64,000 nucleotides of DNA from Diadema setosum (taxonomy: Eukaryota; Echinodermata; Echinoidea; Diadematoida; Diadematidae): contig NC_092698.1 in NCBI RefSeq assembly GCF_964275005.1, forward strand, positions 28,038,447 through 28,102,446, written 5' to 3'. How positions within the stretch are numbered: the first letter of the stretch is position 1; each line of letters opens with the position of its first letter. The notes under the pieces were generated by a model, which was not told the origin of the DNA, did not search any database, and worked only from the letters and a program-made list of their open reading frames with translations. Both the position numbers and the translations under genes were made by a program. Positions 37,201 to 47,096 of the stretch are shown here, piece after piece.

Positions 37201-40200
37201 TTTGCCCTATAATAAATGTGTTTTGTGCATAAGCATTCTTTTCCACTCAAAGTGCTTTGTATCATGTTTATTACCTGTAAAAGTAGGTACAGTGCACTCC
37301 CATTATAACGAACATGGTTGTAACGGAATTCTGGCTACAACAAAGTAAAATTTCAGGCCCCAACATTATCAGCTTTGTATTTTCTATTGTTTATTTGTTC
37401 GATTATAACAAATTTTCGATATAACGAAAGAAAACTTCATTCCAAGGACTTCATTATAACCAGAGTCTACTGAATATGTTAGATGACTTTGGCAGTCTTT
37501 TATATGAACTAAGTCTGATGTGTCAGACTATTCAGACTGTTTCTGTGTCTCTCTGTTGCTCATGTTATGCAGGAACATTTGAGGCTGAGAGTGATCCTGT
37601 GGCCTATGGTCTAACTCATCCTATAACAACTTACCATCCATTTGAAGTCCAGGTAGAGGTTTTGTTGCATAGATGTAACAGATCCTGTACTCATGAATAT
37701 TCTTGTAATTGCAGTACTTGTGAACTATGTGACTATATTATTATGATAGTTTTAATACACAGATGTACTATATAGCCTGTTTCTTCACCTTGTCATATGT
37801 GTTGTATACAAAGAGGGAATGGCAGGATCACATTGCACATTGGTCGTGTGGTCCCACTGGGTCCCGGACCTTGGAGGGCTTGATTGTAAGGCTGGCATGC
37901 TACTGGCAGATCTGTCTCTGTGCTTATCCTTTTTTTATGCATTCCAGTGATCTATATCAATTTAAGACAGAACAAAATTAATGTTTGGTATGTTTTGTGC
38001 TTGTTTGTAGCTCTGCCATCTCAAGTACATGTGGACCACATTCTGGTCGATGCCGGGCATTTGGAACAAGATCTGTGTCATCGTCAAAGGACCAGGTTGG
38101 GCCCCGGGAAAACCTAGGACTGGACTGATTGAAGACATTCCAGATGTAAGACAAGCTCCTTAGAGTATTTTCAACTGATTGACAAATTGCCCTTCGAGAC
38201 GTAAATAAGCACCGATTATTCCGTGTTGGAGTAGTAGCCATGGTAAAAGAAATCAATGGGCGAGTATGTATGCTCATGATTTTTTTTATAACAGCTGCTA
38301 CCAATACATTTTGATAATTAGTGCTTATTTACCTTGATGAAGGGAAATTTGTCATTCAGTTGCAATGATAACAACTTGATGCAAGAATTTATGAACTTCA
38401 GTCATTTGACTCTTAATGTGGTAGCCAGTGTCTGCTTGACCAAAAAAAAATAAATAAATGAATAATGATAATACTAATCATTTCAAGATTTGGCAGTAAT
38501 AATCATTGTACATACCCCTTATTCAATGGCATGATGCTACAAATCCACTTGTCCTGCTTGTCCTGGGCATCTACAGTTAACTGTTAAGCAAGTAAAGGGA
38601 ATGCACACATGCCTACAATGTAATTATGTACTAGTACAAACTGTACATGTTTGCATGATGTCCTTGCAGAGAAGCAATTTAGGCAAGCAGAAGAAATATC
38701 TTATGTCAATAAGACTGTTGGTCCTGTGAAGACTGTGACTTAACTTCACACTTACTTTCATTTCATTTGGATGGTCCTCCTTGCAAGCCTTTTAAACTTC
38801 TGATATTCAAAATCACTTTGAGGTAATTTTGCATAAGCATGGCTGGCTTTTCCAAAGCAGACAAAATGTAAGTTGTACTATGTTGTTTGATAATCATTAA
38901 ACCAGAAAGTGTAGGAATTGAGAAAGATATGCCATGCTGTTAAAGGGGATGGCTAGTAACTGATCAGTGGGAATCAGTGGGAATGCTGGGAGATGATAGT
39001 TCCAATCCTTGTGGGATTTATTTAAGAGTACATTATATATACATTGTTGTGTGAAAATTATTTGCTTCAGAATGGTCTTATATTCAAGTAATGTGCAGTT
39101 TAACCCTAACTAGGCCGGGCTATTCAGGTAGATGATAGAGCCCTCCGGATCTCGGCCGTCGACCGTGCGATCGCGACGAAAATTGGCACACACATTGCCT
39201 ATGATGTAATCTAAAGTACCATGAAGTTAATTTTTTCAAAAATTATCATTTACACTAAATTATGCTAATTTATGCATAATGATGCATGAAATCAGACAAT
39301 TTGGTATAAATCACTAAATAAAGCTCAAAACAGGCACATTTTTTGTGTAAATATTCTTTTTAGTGTCCTTAGCAAATGTAAGAGAAAAAAATTGCGCAAT
39401 CAGAAAAAAATTCCTAAGTATTTTATTGTTTTGTGAATTTCTTTTGTATTTCCTTGTTTTTTCGACTTTATGTTTTTCATTGTTTTTTCAATGAAATTTG
39501 TCCGTGACATTGTTCCGAACAAGAAAATGCGTTATTAATTGATTTTAATCAATAAAACCCAAAAATAATCATGCTTTTATGAAATTTGCCTGTAAACACA
39601 GTTTGCATTGAAATTGTACATAAATTCACGTTTTTGAGCAATTTGGGTCTGACATGCACGTGCATATTTATGCGCAACTTCGGAACCGCACAACCGGGCA
39701 TCGCAAATTTGGTGTCAAGAGATGCGGGAGACTCGAAAGAAAAAAGTCATGAAACGTCGCGGCGATAGCTTCTCGTGTTAGCGATACATCGCGCGACACG
39801 TCGAGGGGACATTAAACGGCTCATTACTTGAATATGAGACCGTTCTGAAGCAAATAATTTTCACACAACAATAGATATATAATGTACTCTTAAATGAATC
39901 CCACAAGAATTGGAACAATCATCCCCCAGCATTCCCATTGATTCCCACTGATCAGTTACTAGCCATCCCCTTTAAACTTTAAATGCAGTGTTCTGTCAAA
40001 CATTGTTCAACAGAGTGTTGGATATATTGAGTGTGATACTAATCAGTTGTCTTTCTTTGCTACATGAATTTGCTCAAATCATTTAGGTATGTGTTATATC
40101 TTTGTGATCTGAAGCCTTTAATGCCTGCTTGTTACCACATTGAGGCAATTCCAGAACAATTCTCTGTAGAATTGAATCAGATTTTTTATTTTTTATCTTT

Positions 40201-43200
40201 TATTTATTATTTTTTGTGTGTGTGTGTGTGTGTGTATTTGATTGTGTCAGAAACTGCACTGTAACAATATGGGCCATTGTATGTGTAAGTTTAAATTCCT
40301 GTAGTTCAAAGTTAATAATTGTCATTTATGTGACTTGATTTGAATGTGATTTATCAAGATATGAAGGGCAGGCAACTCCTGAACATTTTATCATGATGCG
40401 TTTGTAGAAGCGGGTGTCTAAATTGCACAAAGTAGTGGAAATGAAACATTGTTATGTTTTGTTTTTTTCATTTTCAACAGCTACTGTACGTTGATTTTGA
40501 GTTCTTATGTTACTGTTTTGAAGTTGACTTTTTTTCTTATATTGATGCATTTTAGCATGATATTGTGATTGTAACAAAGAATTGATTTTGACTATTCAGT
40601 TATAAGAATGAGTCAGTGAAGAGAATATAACAGTTATCATTTGGTTTGTCTTTCACAACAGGTATGTGGGCCTGAGCTAAACAAATATCGGACACCAATA
40701 CCACGCTGGCTCAAGGCCTACATTTCTGTGCACTTTCTCATCAATCTACTCCTTGTGAATCTCTACCTGTCTGCCTATAAGGTCAGTAGCCACACTTGTC
40801 TGTTTTGTTAATTATCTGGCAGTTTAAGCTTTTATACTATGTTCACACCATTTTTCAGCAGCCATGGCAATTACGTTTCAGGCTGCCATGGACAAAATGG
40901 GATGGACATGAGACAACATGGGGGATAGGATGGGCAAACATAACAGGCAGTGATTGCCATGGATGCCTTGTCAGAGGTTCAGAACTGTCAACAAAAATTT
41001 CCACGGCACTCACAGAGCTGATGAGAAATCTATTAGGCCATAGTAAAACGGGGTGAGTGCAACAAAACGTGACAGCACGCAATAGACCGTAAAAAAACTT
41101 GAAGGTGGTCTGGAGTGGGATGCAGCAGGAAATGTGTTTAGTCTAGCCTAAACCAGTTGCGGAGAGAACAGTGTTCGCTGCAGCAAGGATACCCTTGTAA
41201 CAAAACTAGAGAATATTATGAGGGAAAAACAGGAGAATATCCCACCTGTCCACAGCGGCAAATTAGAGATTGCAGCCTATATCCGCACACTGTGATTCAG
41301 AGATTGGGTGATTTATTTAGCTACACAATGAATGTTGTATACAGTATGTCCCCAAAAAAATTACAACGCGGCCTTCCGCAGTGATATCTTTGAAAATAGT
41401 GAATCAATCTTAATAAAAATTCAGGGTATGAGACTATAACTCATTGCCCACATCTTACAGAAAACCCCATTCGATTTGCTTCAGTGGTCAAAGAGAAATA
41501 CGGAATTTTGTAGAGGATATCGGGAATCTCTTCTGTCCAAGTTCTGTCTATTGTTCACACACAAGATCATCGAAATGCTAAACTCGGAAGAACTCGGGAA
41601 TCTCTTCTGTCCAAGTTCTGTCTATTGTTCACACACAAGATCATCGAAATGCTAAACTCGGAAGAATCCGATTCATGACATGCTTTACAACAATCCACAT
41701 TTCTCTGTGACCGCTTAACCAAATTGGATAAACCAAATTGAATGGGGTTTTCTGCAAAATAGAGCTAAGATGTTATACCTTAAGACTCTGAAGTAGCACG
41801 TACACAGGTTGATCATAATAGGTGTTATCAATTCGAAAGTCTGATTGTAATTTTTGGGGCGACTTTCTGCAGTATGTCCCCCAAAAAATTACAATACGAT
41901 TTTCGCATTGATAATGCCCAATTTGATTAAATTTTTCAAATGCTACTTCAGGGTCTTGAAATATAACATTTTAGCTCTATTTCGCAGAAATCCCCATTCG
42001 ATTTGGTTAAGCGGTCATAGAGAAATGTGGATTGTTGTAAAGCATGTCATGAATCAGATTCTTCCGAGTTTAGCATTTTGATGATCTTGTGTGTGAACAA
42101 TAGACAGAACTTGGACAGAAGAGATTCCCGACATCCTCTACAAAGTTCCGTATTTCTCTTTGACCACTGAAGCAAATCGAATGGGGTTTTCTGTAAGATG
42201 TGGGCAATGAGTTATAGTTTCATACCCTGAATTTGTATTTAGATTGATTCACTATTCTTAAAGATATCATTGCGGAGGGCCCCGTTGTAATTTTTTTTGG
42301 GACATACTGTACTGTAAAAGTGGATATTTTCGCGCAACTAATTTTTCGCGCTTGGCCGGGTAAGAAGAGTTACACATGTTTTTAATTCCGCGGAATCAGG
42401 ACATCAACTACTGGAACATATGGCATGCAAAATATTCGCGTGCTTTTATTTTCGCGCGAGCTTCTGGTCGCGCGAAATGCACGAAAATTTCAACACCACG
42501 AAAATTTCCACTTTTACAGTAATAGATTCATAGATTCATGTGTTATGTACCAACCTATCCACTTACAAATTATTATTTTTTTTTTATCTCTCTCTCTCTT
42601 TATTGATTGTGAATTAAAGGGGCTGTCACAACTCCATGCTATCCTGGGAATGACCTACAACATCTTCACCTTCACCTGTATTGGGATGCTCTGTGACCTC
42701 AGGTAATTCTACTGTGCTTGTGTGTTCTCTCTGTGGTACTTATGTTGGAATAGGGAATGTGAACACTATAGAAATTTGTACTAGAATTGAAGACAGTCGG
42801 AGAGTGCAACCACCAATGCCATACAACCACCAGTGCCTAACAACTGTGTACCAGGGGCCTGTCTTATAAAGACTTGTGATAGAAATCAATCACAAGTTTT
42901 TTGTGTGCTGCAATGCAAGTTGCGATTGATTTGGGGACTTGTGATTGATTTGAAGGCTTTATAAGACGGGGCCCAGAAAAAAAAATGCAACCTTTAAAAA
43001 AAAAAAATCCTGGATCAGGATTCAGATCACCAAAAGCTAATCACTAGTTCCTGGGTGACCACTAGGGAACTTCTCACTTTACATACATTGACATCATGAT
43101 GAGAATTTAAATAATTGAAAATATTTCTTTATATTTAATACTTACATATGATAAAATCAAATGAAAAATGTGTGAATGATTTCAATTTTTTTTTGTCAGT

Positions 43201-43491
43201 ATGTGATCCCCAACAACAAAATAATTGAATTATTACACCAGTGGTGTAAAAGGAAACATGTTTCTCTCATAGATGTGTTTTTGTATACCTTTGTCTAGGC
43301 CGTGGTGGAACGTGTTAGCCGAGATGGCCCGCTGTGCCGGTGTATTTGCGGTGACGTCGCTGGCCATTCACAACAAGGTGGAACCAGCGGAGGCCTATTT
43401 CGTCGTCCAGGTTATCTTTGCTCTCTCTCTTCTCTTCTGGCTTCTGAGAGTAGGCTCTGTGCGGGAGACTGCCAAGCAGAAGGCCTCATAG
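24616..43491 (+). CDS. AGMO: Alkylglycerol monooxygenase with three alternative copies of exon 4
   Basis: Exons: 24616-24732, 27754-27884, 28709-28860, then one of 29812-29915 (4a), 30444-30544 (4b) or 31111-31214 (4c), then 32714-32809, 36081-36147, 36745-36810, 37573-37652, 38011-38145, 40662-40781, 42620-42702 and 43299-43491. With 4a or 4c this is 1344 nt, 447 aa; human AGMO is about 445 aa. Family hallmarks: [11 protein letters not shown] (exon 1), [10 protein letters not shown]-type core and YYWFHRMSH (exon 3, His129 and His133), HQVHH (exon 4, His142/145/146), SHHRVHH (exon 6, His218/221/222) and [11 protein letters not shown] (exon 9). These form the eight-histidine di-iron motif of the fatty-acid hydroxylase superfamily. 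The known reaction is tetrahydrobiopterin-dependent cleavage of alkylglycerol ether bonds in the ER; several hydrophobic segments fit a multi-pass protein. The start has A at -3, G at +4 and an in-frame TGA at 24610-24612. Confidence 0.96.
26134..27222. repeat. TIR-bounded minisatellite with TGACCTTTGACCT motifs in AGMO intron 1
   Basis: Bounded by TGTCCCCGCCG (26134-26144) and CGGCGGGGACA (27212-27222). After a (CCGTGTGT)-type run at 26183-26265, a unit of about 140-160 bp repeats about five to six times (starts near 26412, 26572, 26732, 26889, 27030, 27188). Seven perfect TGACCTTTGACCT copies start at 26378, 26391, 26536, 26695, 26855, 26996 and 27153. Their reverse complement is the DR1 nuclear-receptor site. 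No ORF; it is likely a mobile nonautonomous element. Confidence 0.8.
27478..27546. repeat. (GATA)n microsatellite in AGMO intron 1
   Basis: About 70 bp of AGAT/GATA units, 200 bp before exon 2. Confidence 0.95.
28040..28255. repeat. (CTA)n/(CCA)n trinucleotide tract in AGMO intron 2
   Basis: About 200 bp of CTA units with a CCA block near 28141-28165 and CTG/TTC interruptions. It starts about 155 nt after the exon 2 donor. Open frames through it are low-complexity artefacts. Confidence 0.95.
29455..29665. mobile_element. CTGTAAAAGTGGA MITE, TA target, upstream of exon 4a
   Basis: Starts TTGTAAAAGTGGATATT and ends AATTTCCACTTTTACAG, flanked by TA on both sides. It is 211 bp and noncoding. 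A closely similar copy lies at 42312-42519. The TA duplication suggests Tc1/mariner-type mobilisation. Confidence 0.75.
29812..29915 (+). CDS. AGMO: AGMO exon 4a (alternative copy)
   Basis: 104 nt, flanked by TTTGCAG and GTAAAT. With the split Glu codon from exon 3 it encodes residues 134-168, 35 aa, including [19 protein letters not shown]. The ending reads IFQRCFSW. It is the only copy with Gly-Ala before the first histidine; 4b and 4c have Ala-Ala. It is one of three interchangeable exons and has no stop or frame error in the proper phase. Confidence 0.93.
30226..30312. mobile_element. 87-bp hairpin element between exons 4a and 4b
   Basis: TAACCCGTTGAGGAC (30224-30238) pairs perfectly with GTCCTCAACGGGTTA (30300-30314), and the loop contains the 16-bp palindrome CCCGAGTATACTCGGG (30280-30295). 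TA flanks both ends, so a small MITE is likely. It sits 130-220 nt before the exon 4b acceptor. Confidence 0.6.
30444..30544 (+). CDS. AGMO: AGMO exon 4b (alternative copy, one codon shorter)
   Basis: 101 nt, flanked by TTTGCAG and GTAAAA, encoding 34 aa with the split Glu. The catalytic HQVHH is intact. Compared with 4a it has Leu for Met138, Ala for Gly140, Phe for Tyr151, Ser-Val for Thr154-Thr155 and Leu for Phe162, and it lacks the Cys of the RCFSW ending. Its acceptor and first 11 exon bases are nearly identical to those of 4a, which suggests these two are closest at the 5' boundary. Confidence 0.92.
31111..31214 (+). CDS. AGMO: AGMO exon 4c (alternative copy)
   Basis: 104 nt, flanked by CACAG and GTAAAG, encoding 35 aa with the split Glu. 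It differs from 4a at only four residues (Ile137Leu, Gly140Ala, Ile161Leu, Ser167Asn), while about 16 further codons differ silently by my count. The acceptor is preceded by a long pyrimidine-rich stretch (about 31030-31100) not shared with 4a or 4b, which hints at separate regulation. Confidence 0.93.
33108..34433. mobile_element. hAT-like nonautonomous element in AGMO intron 5
   Basis: The termini CAGTGGCGTATCTAGGG and CCCTAGATACGCCACTG are a perfect 17-bp inverted repeat, flanked by the 8-bp duplication AGCACTAG (33100-33107 and 34434-34441). An 8-bp duplication is typical of the hAT superfamily. The interior repeats a unit with TTTTGGCGAGCGAGC and GTATTTCAGCTTACA several times and holds long poly-C, TTC and T runs. 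No transposase is present. Confidence 0.8.
34240..34360. repeat. (TTC)n/T-rich low-complexity tract
   Basis: Polypyrimidine run of TTC and T blocks inside the hAT-like element. Open frames here are composition artefacts. Confidence 0.95.
34624..35672. repeat. Interspersed element with about 315-bp internal tandem units in AGMO intron 5
   Basis: The left end GCTCACCTGAGCC is inverted near 35641 as ACTCAGGTGAGC. GTCCGTCGTC-type short repeats follow the left end. A unit with TCAAACTTGGCAGGTAGCAT and AAATGGGCACCATGC recurs at about 34772, 35094 and 35398. Poly-G and poly-C runs interrupt it. Noncoding. I have seen this style of repeat in several marine invertebrate genomes; the family name is unknown to me. 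Confidence 0.65.
36416..36607. mobile_element. CTGTAAAAC MITE in AGMO intron 6
   Basis: Starts CTGTAAAACAAGATATTTGTG and ends CAAACATTTCTGGTTTTACAG, about 190 bp, with TA at the left flank. It belongs to the same broad CTGTA-ended group as 29455, 42312, 57957 and 61698. Confidence 0.6.
37290..37472. mobile_element. Small pogo/Tigger-like MITE in AGMO intron 7
   Basis: CAGTGCACTCCCATTATAACGAA at the left and TTCATTATAACCAGAGTCTACTG at the right are imperfect inverted ends of the CAGT-TATAACGA type known from pogo/Tigger elements. The left flank is TA. About 180 bp, noncoding. Confidence 0.65.
38944..39971. mobile_element. TTAA-flanked element with about 165-bp TIRs in AGMO intron 9
   Basis: AGGGGATGGCTAGTAACTGA at the left is inverted at the right as TCAGTTACTAGCCATCCCCT. 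The arms match for about 165 bp with few differences, and the element sits between TTAA copies (38940-38943, 39972-39975). A TTAA target is used by piggyBac and Kolobok elements. The interior is AT-rich and has no transposase, so it is nonautonomous. Confidence 0.8.
41342..42309. mobile_element. Foldback pair of CAGTATGTCCCC elements in AGMO intron 10
   Basis: Starts CAGTATGTCCCCAAAAAAAT and ends TTTTTTTTGGGACATACTG, between TA dinucleotides. The left half (41342-41869) and right half (41870-42309) are inverted copies of each other, so the whole can fold into a long hairpin. The left half has a tandem duplication of about 68 bp (from about 41531 and 41597) that the right half lacks. An internal CAGTATGTCCCCCAAAAAAT end at 41870 shows that two elements meet tail to head. 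Confidence 0.8.
42312..42519. mobile_element. CTGTAAAAGTGGA MITE, TA target, in AGMO intron 10
   Basis: Starts CTGTAAAAGTGGATATTTTC and ends CGAAAATTTCCACTTTTACAG, with TA at both sides. The left TA (42310-42311) is also the right flank of the foldback element, so one inserted beside the other. A near-full copy of the element lies at 29455-29665. Confidence 0.8.
42854..42974. mobile_element. GGGGCC-ended palindromic MITE in AGMO intron 11
   Basis: GGGGCCTGTCTTATAAAG is inverted at the right end as CTTTATAAGACGGGGCCC. ATCAATCACAAG and CTTGTGATTGAT pair inside. About 120 bp. Same end type as 10260 and 18235. Confidence 0.7.
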
Positions 43492-43911
43492 ATGGATATT
43501 CTAGTGCCCTACATTAACTCTTTCCTTCACTTGCTCATCAGGCAAGTAAAATCATCAGTTTTCACATTTTTACTAGGCCGAAAGAGATAAGTACTTGCCC
43601 CAAATATCACCAATGTATTGATTGACATGAGGAGCTTCTGATTATCATATTAAAGTCAAAATTTTACTTGCCCCATGGGGCAATTAAGATATATCATTTT
43701 TTATTTTCACTCACTTGCCCTTCATACAATTCCACATTACTTTTTTACTTTTTTTTATCCTGTCTCTGTGTAATGCAGTCGTGTCTGCCTTTTTTGAGGT
43801 GATATTTGCCAGTTTTGATGAATTCCAATCTAATTAATGTTCTCATTGTTGCTAAGTGTTTTTCAGACAGTAACTATATAATTGTATAGTTAATGCAAAA
43901 TCAGTTATCAA

Positions 43912-45935
43912 AATAAACTGTGTCATTAAACACTGAAACAGAGACTGCTTGGATATGATGGAAGTTATTAAGCTTCAGCTGTGTTTACATATTCTGTCCA
44001 GATTTTAATAATCACATCAAAAATTTGCCCTACTGTGTGATATGCATAGTCTTGGTGCTTGATTACTGACCTATACCTACCAAAGTTGTGAGTAAATTAA
44101 GTGAGATATTATTTGGATTTTGTCATGTATTTCTTTGTATGTTGATATTTAAAGATATTCATGAAGTTAAGGATGGTCTTTGGACTCTCATGGAGATTCA
44201 GCCCAGCTGAATTCCAGAACTCCAGCTAAAATGGATGACACAATGTGATCTCTTGACTTTATATCAGCAAACATGAATGTGCTTTCTGGTTCTGATTCAT
44301 AAGAATCATCCTAACACCAAAGTGTGCCATTCCATGTAGATAGTGTTATGGCTGTGTGCTCTTTTATTTTCCTAGACAAGATTCGCATGGTAAGCATGTT
44401 GTCATGACAACTTGAAACATTCTAAAGCATTGATATTGGTTTCAATAAGTAGGGTAAAATGAAAATGGAAAAGAACATTAGAAATATATTTACAGTCAGA
44501 TATGATACATGTTTTCTCAAAAGATTGATGTTATCTGATAATTGTAACAACTACATAATATGCAAATTAAATGAATGCTGATATCATCACTTCACATTTC
44601 TTCTATTGACTTGTATATATGAAGATACCAAAGACATTTTTTTTTTTTTTCGTAATCAATTTGGCGACAACAGTCGTATGCAACATATACATGTAGTATA
44701 TCCTTTTGGAATAAAGTTTTTTGAGGAAACTCAGTGAAGATTGTTTTACCAGTAAATGGGAAACTTGTGATGTGATGACATCATCATAGCCTCATCTGAT
44801 TTGCACAAGCAAGTACACCAGCGGTCATACAGCATATGTGTTGATGTTTTGTCATACGTAGTCCATAGCCTTTGTGCCTTTGGTATACAGTGTAAAGTAC
44901 ATTGTACTAGATTAAATTGCATGTAGGCCTACAGTCAGTGTATAGTCTGCCCGTGCCACATGTATTATTTCTGGCAATTGATTTTTTTTTTTTTTCATGT
45001 GTTTTGCATCAAGGTAAAGATAACTCACAAATTATCAAAATTATAGTTGGTTCTATCAGAACTTGAGTCAGCAGAGTCATATGTAGCTATGTGTGTTTGC
45101 TTATTTCTTACATACTGTGCCATTGCAGTTGGACCAAATGTTTACATCACAAAGATAAAGATATAATTGGCTGTAAGCTCCAATATTATTTTGCCCAATT
45201 GTAGACCAAGAATGCAATATTTTTATGTAAATTCAGGAAGGCTTTACTCTTGTCATGAAATCCTCCAATTACCACTTTCAGTGGTTGTTTTACATTTCAA
45301 GATCTTATGATTTTTGTGTTTAAAGCAAATGAGGACATACCTGCAAACACTGGTGTTGTGTTGCTTCTCAAGTGTCAGTGAAAAATCTACTTCTGTTATC
45401 TGCTAACTCTTATAATTTTGGAAATTTACTTGCCAATAGTTTTATATTATGCAATCATGAATATATTAGAATTACTGCTATACTTATAACAATGTTCATC
45501 TGTTTTTTGGTTATCCCTAACCAAATGCTTTTCATCACTTTACTGTTTTTCATTGTATTTCCAAGAATTTGCATAAAAATTCATTATACAGTACAAGTCT
45601 TCCTAACAACCAAGTTTAGAAATTGATTTTGAAGATCTTCCATCTAGTCATTCATTTATTGCTACACAAGAAACATCAATCATTTTAATGAAAACTATGT
45701 ATGACTGTGTGAAGTAGTTGAAATCATCAACTTTGTACTTGATGATGCCTGCTATCAAGTGTGTGCATTTTTCTTCATGTTGTATTCTTGATACAATTGT
45801 ACTGCAATGTACCTAATCGTATTGATGACAAGATATGCAAGCAATTACAGTGCTACCAGTGTATGATTATGATGTTTAAATGTAAATTTGACAAATATGT
45901 ATTAAAAGGATGATGTATATTTTTGATAGAATAAA
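43912..45935 (+). terminator. Candidate AGMO polyadenylation signals
   Basis: AATAAA occurs at 43912-43917 (420 nt past the stop) and at 45930-45935, the latter followed by T/G-rich sequence. The 43492-45950 stretch has no other gene signal and is plausibly a 3' UTR. The choice between the sites is undetermined. Confidence 0.35.
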
Positions 45936-46318
45936 ATTCATATTTTGATTGAATCAGTCATCAGTGATTTGATTTGTGATGTTGTGATTTTAATGAGTCT
46001 TAAGCAAGCGGTTTGCTTTTTGCTATAATTATTGGCAGTTTAAAGCATTAAACAAAAAAGCACCAAAAAATAAAAAAATAAAGAAGAACAAGAGAAAAGA
46101 AATAGAAAAGATGTGCAATGCACCCGTGAACATACAAATATGAAAACTAAATGTAAATATTAAATGTCATGATGCCTGGAAAGATGACAGCCCATAGAAC
46201 TTACATTTCCCAGTTGTTTAATCACATATTATAAAGCGTTTTGATAATGAACATTATATATATATATATATATATATGTATTGTATTTGCTCCGCGTAAT
46301 GCATTCCTCTTTTGTGAC

Positions 46319-46483
<165 letters not shown>

Positions 46484-46934
46484 ACATTGTAGTCCTCACC
46501 AAAATTCACTTTGAGAGAAAAGTAAGTCACAAAGGTTGTGGCCCACAAGAACTCGGTAGTGCCATCACTGTATGGTGTGAGTGATATCTCCAACATCTGT
46601 ATTCCTTCAAAGAAATGCTACATGATGGTACAAAGTCAACATAGCACTATCCAAATGACTTTCTTCTGTAATATAACCTGATAGACGGGATAGGTCCTTT
46701 TTCATTGAGGGGCCAAAGAAGACTAAAATTATTAGTCTTCTTTGGTGTGATGTTTGGGAAAATTGTTTCATGCAAGACAATATTTTCTGATTTCACACGG
46801 GATGGAAGAGTGCATTTATTCAAGGTCATTATCATCTTAGTATGCGTCCAGTTCCCATGGAATTTTTAACCACGTACATAAGTATGAATGGGTGAAATAT
46901 ATATACAAGCGAGTATATATATATATTATACTGA

Positions 46935-47035
46935 CCCACCGCGCGGCGCAGCCAGCCAGCCTCAGGAGCCAGTCCGCATGAAGATCGTCCAGCGGAAGGA
47001 CATGAAACCGTCGGTCTCCGCAACAGTGCCCAAGG
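46935..47035 (+). CDS. Candidate isolated internal exon, function unknown
   Basis: A GC-rich island of about 100 bp between two TA microsatellites (46907-46927 and 47044-47094). The + frame reads EPVRMKIVQRKDMKPSVSA-type peptide and ends AAG directly before a GTAAAT donor. CAG acceptors lie at about 46948-46973. I do not recognise the peptide, and no partner exon was found. It could belong to an unseen gene or be an inserted fragment. Confidence 0.3.
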
Positions 47036-47040
47036 TAAAT

Positions 47041-47042
<2 letters not shown>

Positions 47043-47095
<53 letters not shown>
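47043..47095. repeat. (TA)n microsatellite
   Basis: About 50 bp of TA directly after the candidate exon's donor. Confidence 0.95.
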
Positions 47096-47096
<1 letters not shown>

